A stretch of DNA of 64,000 nucleotides from Luidia sarsii (taxonomy: Eukaryota > Echinodermata > Asteroidea > Paxillosida > Luidiidae): contig OX465115.1 of NCBI GenBank assembly GCA_949987565.1, forward strand, positions 13,926,017 to 13,990,016. The letters are read 5' to 3'. Of the stretch, positions 37,501 through 49,500 are shown piece after piece. The stretch's first letter is position 1. The number at the start of each line of letters is the position of its first letter. Both the position numbers and the translations under genes were made by a program. The notes under the pieces were generated by a model. That model was not told where the DNA came from and made no database searches. It saw nothing but the letters and a program-made list of their open reading frames with translations.

Positions 37501-40500
37501 GAGCAGCTCTGCCGGAAGATCGTGGAGGCGCGGGCCCGCAAGGTCGCCAAGCAACGCGCCTTCCGCCGATGGCTGCTGGTCGCCGGGCAACAGAGGGACG
37601 CGGCCGGCCGCGCCGTGGCCTCGCTGAGGCGGACGCGACTGAGGGCGCTGTTTGCGGCCTGGAGGAGGTGCGCGGAGAGACGGAGGTCGCTAAGGTAAAA
37701 GGTGGACGTGCGAAATTTGGAAATTTCCAAAACAGATTTCTTTTCTCTGCCTTTGAGAAAGGTCCTGCTAGGATTGAAACGTCAGGCCGACAATTTTTGG
37801 TTTTTTTTTTTTTCCTTCCGAAATGCTTGCTCTTTCACAGACATTGAATTTTCTTCTTCTCCCTTTTTTCACCTTTTCAAGCAATGCCCTGGCCGTTCAC
37901 ACCCGGCAGAGGAGCCAGGGGGTCAGGGCGTCGACCCTTGGGGTGTGGAAGTCAAGACTGAGGGCGCTGCAGGCCCAGCGGGAAGAGAGGAGGCTGTGGT
38001 CGGCGAAGTGCGCCCTCGCGGCAGTCAGCAAATGGCGGGAGGCGGTCAGGCGCCGACGGCTGGACGACAAGGTGCTAGCTTTCCGGCCGGTCAGCCTTAA
38101 ACACACCCTGAGAGGTAAGGCCAAAAAAAACCAATAGTTCTGCTTCCAGGGAGGGCCGGATGGGAAGGATGAATACAGGCGTAGATAATTCAGGAGGGTC
38201 TTGTGGTCTGTGGAAACACCTCAGGAACTTTATAAGTTAGGCCCCCAAAAAAGTTCTGCTTCCGATTACATGGCATTTCAAAATAGGGTAAGTAGGTGGG
38301 AATTTTCTTTTTGCACATTTTTTTTGGGTGTACAATCATATTGAGGCATCTGCATGTGGTCAAGCCTTGATACGATCAAATTACACATTTAATTTTTTTT
38401 TTTTACATTATTTCCTGATAAAAAAATTAGGGTCGTAGGCTAGAAATAGGGTCGGTTGGGTAACCGGAAGCAGAACTATTTTTTTTGGGGGGGGCCTAAT
38501 GCTGTACTGTATGTGACTGACTCTGCAAACAAAAGGCCCTCAAGTCTGAACCCAAAAAATATAATTGTAGTTAGTGGCCTAACATATCGCTCCTTATGAC
38601 TACCGTACATGTGTAGGGTATAACTTAAAATAATTTTCAAGAACAAAAATTGTAAATCTGTTGCTAACTGCTTACCAACCCGTTGGACCTGTGGTAAAAT
38701 GCAAAATTGTAGTTAGTGGCCTAACGTTTTGATCCTAGCAGGACCTTCCTCCTCTGATGAAGATCCTGCTAGGATCGATTCTAATCATATTATGAACCAG
38801 AGGTCTCAGGTTTTTAAACCAGAGGTCTTGTGTTCAAATCCCGGTCCAGTCAAAGTTTTCTTTGCCCTTTTTTTTTTGAATAATATTTTTAATTAAATAA
38901 ATGAAGTAAGTACCAAAGATTTTCGCAAACTGCTCACTGACTAAAGATGACCTGCAATACATAAATCTCAAAAGTTCGAGGGCCTGACGTTTCGATCCTA
39001 GTAGGACCAAAGGCAAAGGAATTAAATAAATAAAACATAAAAAAAATGACTGGGAACGTTTTGACCTTTTTTTTCTTGTATCGAAAGGAGCATTCCGGCT
39101 GTGGTCCGCCGAGTGTCAGCTGGCCCAGAGCCGCCACCAGAGGGCAGTGTTTGCCCGGCAACTGTTGCTTAGGAACAAGCTGCAGCGGCTGCTGCTGTCC
39201 TGGAGACTCCTGGCCAAGGAGTCGCAGGCCATCGCCCCGCTGCTGAGGAGGAACAAGCGGAAGCAACTGGCCAGGTACAATAGGCTTGTTTGCATCTTGT
39301 CTGCTCACCTCGGCTCAACTGCTGAGCATTTACGGCATCATGTGCACTAGAGTCCCATGGCTCTCGGCACAGAACAACGAAATCTGAAAGGCGATATTAT
39401 TTCAGCTCAATTCAACATTTGTTTCCACACAGGCAAATATTACAGTGTTAATCATGTAAGACTTCCTAAAATTTCCGGATTTCCGGAAATGGTGTGATTT
39501 TTTATTTTTTTTAAATTATTGTTAATATTTTATTTTTTTGTCAAACAGGTATCTCAAACTGCTCAATTTTATCTGTTAAAACCTTAAAAACTGAAGGGCG
39601 CCTGCACATTAGCCGTGAATCTCTCGGTCGTGTAAATGCTCACTTGCAGTCGCACAATTTATTGGCCTTCAGTGATTTTCAGAAAATTACTTTGTCGATC
39701 ATTGACATCCCTGATTTATACAGATAATACTAGGGTGTGGAGTCAGTCAGTCAGTCAGTAATTCATTCATTCATTTATTTGTTCATCACTGCTTGATCTT
39801 ATGCTTTCTGTATTGATTTATTTATTCATGCATTTGTTTGTCCATTTGTTCGTTTGTCTGTTTGTGTTTTCTTTCACAAGTCAATCAACTTGTTCCTTTA
39901 GTCCTTCATTTAGTCAGGCAGTGAAGCTCATATCAACTTGGCACCCATAAACACAAATGGTGCCCTTATTAATCGAACATAAAAAGGTTATTCATTCCTT
40001 TGAGAATGCTGTTGTGATCTATTTTATATTTCATGCTTCCCGGCCAATCAGCTCCTTTGATGCTTGGAGATCAGTCACACTCCGAGGGAAGAGTTTGAGG
40101 AACCACCGATCCCAGCATGCGGTGAATACAATCAGCAGTGCCTTCGTTAAATGGAGGTATGCAACAATGTGAAGAAAAAAAGGAAGTTTCCCTCAGTTGC
40201 CATTGGGCTGGATCCAAATGAGCGGCTAAGGCTGTGTCATGTTCTAAGGGTGGCTGATGTAGTACGTAGATCAAGATGAGCACAGTTGAACAAAAGTGCT
40301 TTTTGTCTCCATCTCACCCTCAAAAAAACACACTACAGCGATCTCCACGGTGTGACCGCAATCTCTCCACAGTGTCACATCGATTCCCTCTAGGTCATAA
40401 ACTAGGATCAGTGGTCGTTTTCATCAAACTCACCGTAACTTACAATCAATAGCAAGTCGATGAGAGATACACGGATGCCGTACGGCCTGTCACAACTTAC

Positions 40501-43500
40501 GACGGGCTATACATTGTAAGTTGAGTTACCATGCATCGTAAGGCTCTGTGAAATCATCACCCGGTCTTCTTCTTTCGTGATCATCATCCCTGAACTAGGT
40601 CCCATGTTTGGCCAGGCTCTTGCGCAGTGATGACCCTTCTCGTTAGCAGTCGCTTGATCTTCCCGTGGGCATCTCAGTAGGTCAATTCTGCAGAATGCTC
40701 GCAATACCGGTATACTGAATGGCATTGTGCGAGGATCAGAATGGCCAGCCAAGTAATAATTGATTTTTTTTTTTTTTTTTTTTTTTTCGTTTGGCAGGGA
40801 GCGGCACGACTGCGGTCAGAAACTGGCCTGGGCCCGCCGCTACCTTCAGGAGGCGCGGCTCGGCAGGCTGCTGCAGGCTTGGAGAGGGGTCTCGCTGCGA
40901 CGGGCCCGCCGCCGGGACTTTGAGGAGCGACTGCGAGACGGACTGGTGAGGGCGTTCTTCTTCGCCTGGCGACGGTCCTACGAGGCGTGCGCCAATCAAC
41001 GCGAGCTCGAGGAAGACTCCCAGGTGGGTGATGGTTGTCGTCTGGGGCATCAAAACCGTGATCGGGGATTTAGGTTGGACTGTTTGAAATTTTGGGGAAA
41101 AGTCTGATGGAAGCAGGGCTTCTTGTGGTGCAAGACTCAGTCACATCAAAGTCAGTGTCAGGAACTTATACCATAAAACTTCCTTTTATTTCAAGTTTTT
41201 GATTACAAATTCAGCAAAGATGAATATATGGATACTAACAAAGCAGTATTTAACCAAAAGTCGGAAAATTAATTTTCAATAGATTGTATTCAGCCACCCC
41301 CTACTTTCAGTCCCCATGTGCGTGGAAAAGCACAATTGCGTACTGCTTCTCCAATACCTGACTTTGTCGGTCACTTACATCCCTGACCCCTCTCTCTGTT
41401 GTTTTTTTTTGGGTTTTTTTTTAGGTCCGGAATCGTCTTCTGACCATCGTCTTCCTCAGGAGGTGGTCGAGGAACGGCCAGCTACAGAGGAGCCGGGAGG
41501 ACGGCCTGGTGTCCGAGTTTAATGAGGAGAGCACCTCAGAGCGAACGAGGGCGTGCTTCCGGGCGTGGAGGAGGCAGTTACTGGCGCAGGACCTAGCCAG
41601 GTACAGACACAATCCACCCCGGCTCATTTCAGAGCCACACTCCGCCTCAAAAAAAAGATGATTTGCAAAGTGACGCTGTGGATTTTCTACTTCGTGCGTC
41701 CGCCGTAAGATCCTATGTATCGTATCTTATTGTATCGTATAGGGTTACCAATTCCATGACCACCAAATGAATCTTTTTTTAAATTAATTTTTTTGTCGTT
41801 ACTTTTGCTCCACCTTTTGACTCCTATTTTTGCAACTCCCATCAAGCATAATGCTTAGGACCGTATTTCATCTGTAGTGATGTTTTCATCAGGTCCATGA
41901 ATCCAGGTTGAACCAAAAATTAAAAATCTTTGTTCAGGAGAGCCGCAGCGGACCGGGATTCCGGTCTCGCGCAGTGCGTCTTCTCGGCTTGGCGCCAGGA
42001 GACGCGGTCTACCTATGACCGGATGACGGAGCGATTCCGACAGGCCTGCGACGCCATGGCCAGCGGCCTGACGGGCAACCTCAGCCCCAGCCTCAGCCCC
42101 AGCCTCAGCAGCCCAGCCCTAGGAGGCAGCCAGGCCGAGTTGCACCGTAGTCTGCCGGTCTGCCTCTCCACGTCCGACAGTGGATATCACGGCAACGGAT
42201 TTCTCTCATTACCAACCCTCTCCGCTCAGCACAGTCAGCTCGGAGATCCTCTGGTGAACATTTGTCAATTTTTAATTATTTTTTTTTAATAAATGTGGGA
42301 TAGGGAGTTTGACTTCCCCAAAAGATAGAAACAAATAAAGGAAAAACTGACTGGGAACTTAAAAAACAAAAATTGGAAAAAGGCATAGAAAAGCTGGTGA
42401 ACATTAATTTTTGTAATTGTTTTTTTTTTTTTTTTTTTTTATAAATGTGGGATAGGGAGTTTCACTTCCAAAAAAATTGAAACAAACAATATTATAGGAA
42501 AAACTGACTTGGAACTTTTAAAAAAATTGGAAAAAGGCATAGAACAGCTAGTGAACATTATTTTTTTTTATTTTTATTATTTTTTTTTTAAATAAATGTG
42601 GGATAGGGAGTTTGACTTCCCCAAAAAATAGAAACAAATAAAGGAAAAACTGACAGGGAACTTTTTTTAAAAAAATGGAAAAAGGCATAAAAAAGCTGGT
42701 GAACATTAATTTTTGTGTTTGTGTTTTTGTTTTTTTTAATAATGTGGGATAGGGAGTTTCACTTGAAACAAATAATATTATAGGAAAAACTGACTTGGAA
42801 CTTTAAAAAAAAATTTGGAAAAAGGCATAGAACAGCTAGTGAACATTAATTTTTTTTTATTTTTTATTATTTTTTTTAAAATAAATGTGGAAAAGGGAGT
42901 TTGACTTCCCAACAAAATAGAAACAAATAAAGGAAAACCTGACTGGAAACTTTAAATAAAAAATAATTAAAAATTGGGAAAAAGGCATAAAAAAGCTGAC
43001 TGGACTGGGACTGGGACCTCTGGTTAATAACAAAACCAGAAGTTCGGGTTCAAGTCCCTGTAACCAAAAGGTCTGAGGTTAAACTCCCGGTCCAGACAAA
43101 TTTTCTTTGCCATTTTTAATGTTTTTTTCTCTTGAAATAGTTAATCAATTAGATTATTACATCAGAAATCTGTCTTTTGCCGCACAACCATTTGCTTAAC
43201 AGTAACCAAACTAAAAATTATATATTTCTTTTAATAATTTATTCATTAGACAAGATTAGCCATCCACAAAGGGCATCTCCAAGACGAAGAGGCATTTGAT
43301 CATGGCCTGAACGATCACGTCAAGCCGATGACCAGCATGCGCCGTCAACCTCAAGTCGAAGGTCTTAGCAGGTTCCAAAGAGCCGACCCCGATGCGTCCG
43401 GAGAGGAGATCAGAGCCGCACCGGACGACCTTTGCCCCGGCGATGACCTCGCGGTCGGAGGAGGAAGTCCCGGACCGGAGAGGTCGGGCCAGCTGCCCGG

Positions 43501-46500
43501 GACGCCGTCAAGCTCTGCCGGTCTGCCGCACCCGTCCCTCTCCCGCTATCCGCCCTCGCACCGTCTGCCCTTCCTGAGTCGGAGGGCCAGGAGTGCAGAG
43601 TGGGGTCCGCATCGGGCCTCGCCGGCCGATCGACGGGACGAGAGGGGACGGGGACGAGGCCGGGGCTGGCGACTGTTCCACAGCGCCGACGACGCGTCCT
43701 CGTCCAGTCAGGGCCAGAGGACTCCGACAAGCCCCGAGCAGAGTCCCTCCGCATTCCCAAGAGGACACCGTCACCTCGGGCAGCCGCGAGGGGCCCGCAG
43801 TCCCGTCCGGTCACCCGCAGAGGAAGCCCACGAGTCGATCGTGGACTCTCCGAGTCACGGCTCTCCATCACGCGGCCCGGCGTTGCCTCATCGGTCCCTC
43901 GTCATGCCTGCTCATCACCGTCATCATCGCGGCCGCAGTTACAGTGGTCCGCCCAACACTGCCCCGGCCGGCAAAGATGTCGCGCCGGCCTCAGGCCAGC
44001 CAACGGTGCGCCCTCTGCCATCTGATCCAGTGTACGCCGCGGTGTCCGCTTCCCGAGAGCCACCCCCTCGCCCGGCCCGATCCGAGTCGCCAACGTCTCC
44101 GAGAATTCCGTCCTCGCGGACGAGACAGCCGGCCAGCCCGGTCAGCCGCGGGTCCACCGCCCCCGAAGACTGCAGCGACTCCGGCAGCGGCAGCTTTCCC
44201 CCGGACAGCGCCCGCAGCAGCAGCTGCTACATGCAGCTGGTCGGCTGCAGCGAGGACCTGAGCCCATCGACGGCGACGTCCGACTACGCTGCCAGTGTTT
44301 TTTCCGACGGCCTGGCGTCAGCAGTGATACCCCCAGTGGACCAGAGGGTGAGCGAGTTGTTCACAATGTGCAATTCGAGCTAATTTTTGGTGTATTTGAT
44401 CACATTCACATAGTAGGATCCTGTCTGGAAGCATCAGTGTACATCTGCAACCCACCCCTTCCCTTTTGTCCTTCCTCTGTCGTGTGTGTCAGGGCTTTAC
44501 TTCCCCTGACTTTCTGTGTATGTCCTTGTCACTTTGCCTTTGAAAAAGGTCCTGCTAGGATGAGAATGTCAGGCCCTCTAACCTTTGAGAGTATAGTGAT
44601 TGTACTCATTGACTCAGTGGTCAGCCTCCGTCCACTTTGTTTCAGACCTACATGAGGGCCCTCCTGCAACACTGGCTACTGTGGCCGGCCAGTGCGGCCT
44701 TCAACCAGTGGCTGGACTACGTTCGCCATCGTCAGGCCTTGCGTACACTTGCCAGGCAGGCCACTGAATACCTTAACCATCGACGGCTTCGCCGTGCGCT
44801 GAGCGCATGGCAGAGGCAACTCTTTGTGGAAGAACTGGCCAGAAACCATCGGGTGAGTGCCAGAATGAAATCTGTGTTTTGAATCATTTTTGTTTAGTCC
44901 ATCTGCCTCTGCCTCTGTTTCTATCTCTGTTCCTCTCTCTGCCTCGGCCTCTGCCTCTGCCTCTGCCTCTTCCTCTGCCTCTGCCTCTGCCTCTGCCTCT
45001 GCCTCTGCCTCTGCCTCTGCCTCTGCCTCTGCCTCTGCTTCTGCCTCTGCCCCTACCCCTGCCTCCGCCTCTGCCTCTGCCCCTGCCCCTGCCCCTACCC
45101 CTGCCTCTGCCTCTGCCCCTGCCCCTGCCCCTGCCTCTGCCCCAAACACAAATTTGTGGCTACTACTACAGTGGCCCATTGTGGACACTCTGAATAAAAC
45201 TCTGCACAGGAGCCCTGAAGCATGCCTATAGTTTTAATCTGTGAATATCATATAAACTCATATTACCAAGGGGATTCTTTTTTTAGGAGCAAAATATTAA
45301 AGCTACTCATCTCCTGGCGTGGATGCATTGTATCCAAGACAGCAAGCAGCGCAACAGGCAGACACAGGCAGCAGGGGAGATGGTCAGACGAAGGCACCTG
45401 AGGCTGGGCCTCAGCACATGGAAGAACAAGGTACCAGACCGCCGCAGATCCAATACTGAATAGAAAGCCCCTTGAAGAGGTGGATATTGTGTGGTGGCTC
45501 GTTGGCCGTGTCCGAAACAGGCATCTAGAGCTAGGTCTAGGTCTTCCCACTAGTGGAAATACACGGAGATGCTAAGACAATAGCCCTATAGCCAGAGCTC
45601 TAGAAGCCCGTTTCGGACACGGCCTTAGATTCAGTGAGCAGCTTGGAACGAATCTCTTGTGATCATCCTCAAAAAGCCAATCCTCAAACACTTGAAGAGG
45701 TCTCAGATGTCCAGGCCATATTGAGATCTTGCCACTTGCCCTCATCATGATGCCAGTCCCGCTGCAGTTTAGAAAGCCACGAGATTATTCTCAGACAGTT
45801 GTCCTAAACACTTCCAGAAAATAAGAACGGTGCAGACTTTGAAGGTCCAGGCAGTGTGAGATCTAACGCTGACACTGAGCTTGATGGATTTCTTGCCGCA
45901 AATGGAGCACTGAAAATTATTCTCAGTTATCCTAAACATTTCAAGTAAAAGTATGCTTCACAATCATTTAGTGAAGGAGTTTTTCATCAAAACTAATCCA
46001 GAGGGATTAATTTGCAGATTGAAAATTATATTTTCTTAAATTTTTCAAACTGTGTGTTCCTGACATGACCTTACAATAGCGTCCTCATTTTTATAAGGAT
46101 ATCTTTAAAGGTTAACAAATCCCAAAAGTTAGAAGGCCTGACGTTTCATTCCCAGCAGGGCCTTTGAGAAAGGTCCTGCTGGGATCGAAACGTCAGGCCC
46201 TCTAACTTTTTCGAGATTTATGTATTGTAGGTCATTTTAGTCAGTGAGCAGTTTTTGTATTAACTAAAAGTAGAAAAGATAAGGACTCTTGTCAAAAAGA
46301 TCATCGGTTGGGTATCAGATGACTTGACCCGTCCGATGACATTTCCACCGGATAGCCATCGTGTATTTTTCACCCCAGAGTCCAACACAATCGGCTTTCT
46401 ACCAGGGGAAATTTTATCGGTCGGATGAATTCAACCGGCACTCAGCCGATGATCTTTTTGACAAGAGACCTAACCAATTTCTGACTCCACTAAGAAAAAG

Positions 46501-49500
46501 AACCTTGCCAATACATTTGTAAACTTCAGATCGCTAGATGACAACAGAAAATGAGCTTGACTGTGACATTTATTGCGGTGATCCTTAAAAGTACAGTGCA
46601 GTGTCTCGAAGGTCCAGGCAGCTTGAGATCTGACGAACCAACACTCAGCCCTTTCTTTTCTTCTTTCTTGGTCGCAGTTGAAGGAGCAGCGGTCAGCCCT
46701 GAGCGTCGTGCACAGCTGGCGAGGCTACGTGCAGCAGACTGCGGGGCTGGAGGCTCGCGCCGCCGGCCTGAGGCGACGGATCCGGCAGGCGAGCCTCAGG
46801 GAGTGCCTCCGGGCCTGGAAGAGGCAGACCTGGCAGCACCTCCAGGTCCAAGCCTACCGCAACCGCGTGCTCACCAGGAGGTAACGTCCCACTAACTTAT
46901 CGGCTTTAGGGATTAGCCAACAGCATCCATAAATAAGGCTTTGCAGTCCGGGTGAAACAGTAAAGGAGAGTTTGCGATGACGCCATGTATAAGGTCTCTT
47001 TAGGAATAGGGTATGGTTCTGAAAAAGAACCTAGTGATAACTTGACGTTCCAGCCAGTATGCTCTGGTAGGCTGGTATGCTCATCAGAATGTTGAGTTAT
47101 CACTCAGGTTCTTTTCAGAACCATACCCCTGCTTTAAGAGACCTTATACATGGTGTCACCGCAAACCCTCCTATATAGTCAACAGTATCCAACATATGTA
47201 TAATGGCGTGATTTTTGTTTGGATTTCCGGTAATGGCGTGATTTTTTGTTAGAATTTTTTTTTTTTTTTTTTTTTTTTTTTAGTGTTTTTTTTTATTATT
47301 TTTTTTTTTCAAACTGGTATCTCAAACTTCTCAATTTTATCTGTTAAAACCCTTAATACTGAAGGGCGTCTGCACCCCTGCCGTGAATCTCGCAGTCGCA
47401 TCTCTCGGTCGCCTAAGCGCTCACTCGCAGTCGCACAATTTATTGGCCTTCAGTGATTTTCAGGAAATGACTTTGTCGTTCACGTACATCCCTGCGTCAG
47501 TAATTGGTTGCGCAGAAGATGTCCATCACTCCGGCTCATCGGCCGCGACTGGAAATGCCACACAAGCCAGGATCAGTGGACTTTGTTTTGGGGTTTTTTT
47601 TTATCCTACTCGTCTCCCCCTGCTCTCCTCGTAGATGCCTGCTGTCTTGGTCAGCGTGGAGCAGAACCAGGGCCGCAGAGCAGTTGAAGCTGGACGGGTT
47701 TCAGACGCACAGACTCAAGCACCAGGTACGCTGCCTCCGTGCAGTACACTGTGAGCTGCCGATCACGAAACTTGTATGTTAAGCGCTTTGCTCATTTTTC
47801 AGCTGAAAAAGTACAGGTCAAAACATGCACAAGCACACCCCTGTTTTCATTCAGATGCAAACAACCAGTTGTAAACCCGGCCACTACTGTTCACAGGTTT
47901 ATATCTTCGAGGATGCAGGATCACACTAAGAGGATGCAGCGTTTTAAATTTCGGTACAAAGAAATAAAGGAATGTTGTTGGGTTTTTGGGGGGTTTTTTT
48001 TGTCGGAAAGGTGTTGCGTCGCTGGACATCGCAGTGGGTCAAGATGCGAGAGGCGAGGGCCTTCCACAGGGAGGCGGTGACCGCTCGTCTGCGACGCATC
48101 ATCCGGGCGTGGAGGCAAGCCTCCGCCGAGGAGCGGAGGCGCGAGGCGGTTGCCGCGGAGACCAGGCTGAGACGACGGCGGAGACTGCTGCAGGGTTGCT
48201 GGACGGCGTGGCGGGAGCAATCGGAAAAATCACGCCTGGCGCAGCGGTTCCGTGCCGCCCGCCTTGCGGAGAAGTGAGTGCTTGCTGGGCAACCGTTTGA
48301 TGGTCTCAGGGTTTGAGGCTAGATCCTCTCTCCGTCCAAAAGATCTGTGCTAGGATTGGAAAAAAAAATGAAGCCTAATTCCATTGGCTTGGCTTGAAGG
48401 AAAATGGCAGTTACGATGGCCTGAAGTTTGTGATCTCAGCAGGACCTCTGGTACTCCCAAAGATCTGTGCTAGGATTTGTTTTTCAATCCTTTTTCAATT
48501 TCATGGCTTGGCTTTAAGGAAAATTCCAGTTACGATGGCCTGACTTTCTTTTCAACTCAGCAACACCACTCTCCCTCCAAACGATATGTGCTAGGATTGA
48601 AAATACCAAAAGATAGAGCCTAATTCCATTGGCTTGGCTTGAAGGAAAATGGCAGTTACAATGGGCTGGTTTGTTTTTAATCTCAGCAACACCTCTCCCT
48701 CCCAAAGATCTGTGCTAGGATTGAAAATACCAAAAGATAGAGCCTAATTCCATTGGCTTGGCTTGAAGGAAAATGGCAGTTACAATGGGCTGGTTTGTTT
48801 TTAATCTCAGCAACACCTCTCCCTCCCAAAGATCTGTGCTAGGATTGAAAATACCAAAAGATAGAGCCTAATTCCATTGGCTTGGCTTGAAGGAAAATAC
48901 CAGTTACGATGGGCTGAAGTTTGTTTTTAATCTCAGCAACACCTCTCCCTCCCAAAGATCTGTGCTAGGATTGAAAATACCAAAAGATAGAGCCTGATTC
49001 CATTGGCTTGGCTTGAAGGAAAATGGCAGTTACGATGGGCTGAAGTTTGTTTTTAATCTCAGCAACACCTCTCCCTCCCAAAGATCTGTGCTAGGATTAC
49101 CCAAAAAAAGGAGCCTATATCTCCTTACATCCTTAGCCCTTAACCATGAGTGGTTTGATAGCCTTGTTTTTGGGCGAATTTGCAACAACAAAAAAAGACT
49201 TTTTGAGTGTGTCTGGTTGTTTGATCTCCTCTCCAGACATCTGCTTGCTTGGCAGGGCTTCGTCGTCAGGCAAAAGAGCCTCCGCCAGGCCGGCGAACTG
49301 GTCGGGGCCAGGCGGGACAGCACCCTCGCGTCCGACGCCCTGCGAGCCTGGGCTCTCGCCCTCCGAGCCAGACAAGTGGTTGCCCGACGCCGGGCCGAGG
49401 GCGAGCATCGGCTGCTCTGCGGCGCCCTCACCGAATGGCAGAAGTTTGCGCGGGGGCGTCGCAGCGAGAGACACCGCCGGGAGAAGCTCCTGAACGAGGC

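Noticed and set aside
48341..49100. CRISPR-like spaced repeat
   Set aside because: Contiguous tandem satellite with no unique spacers, in an animal intron.
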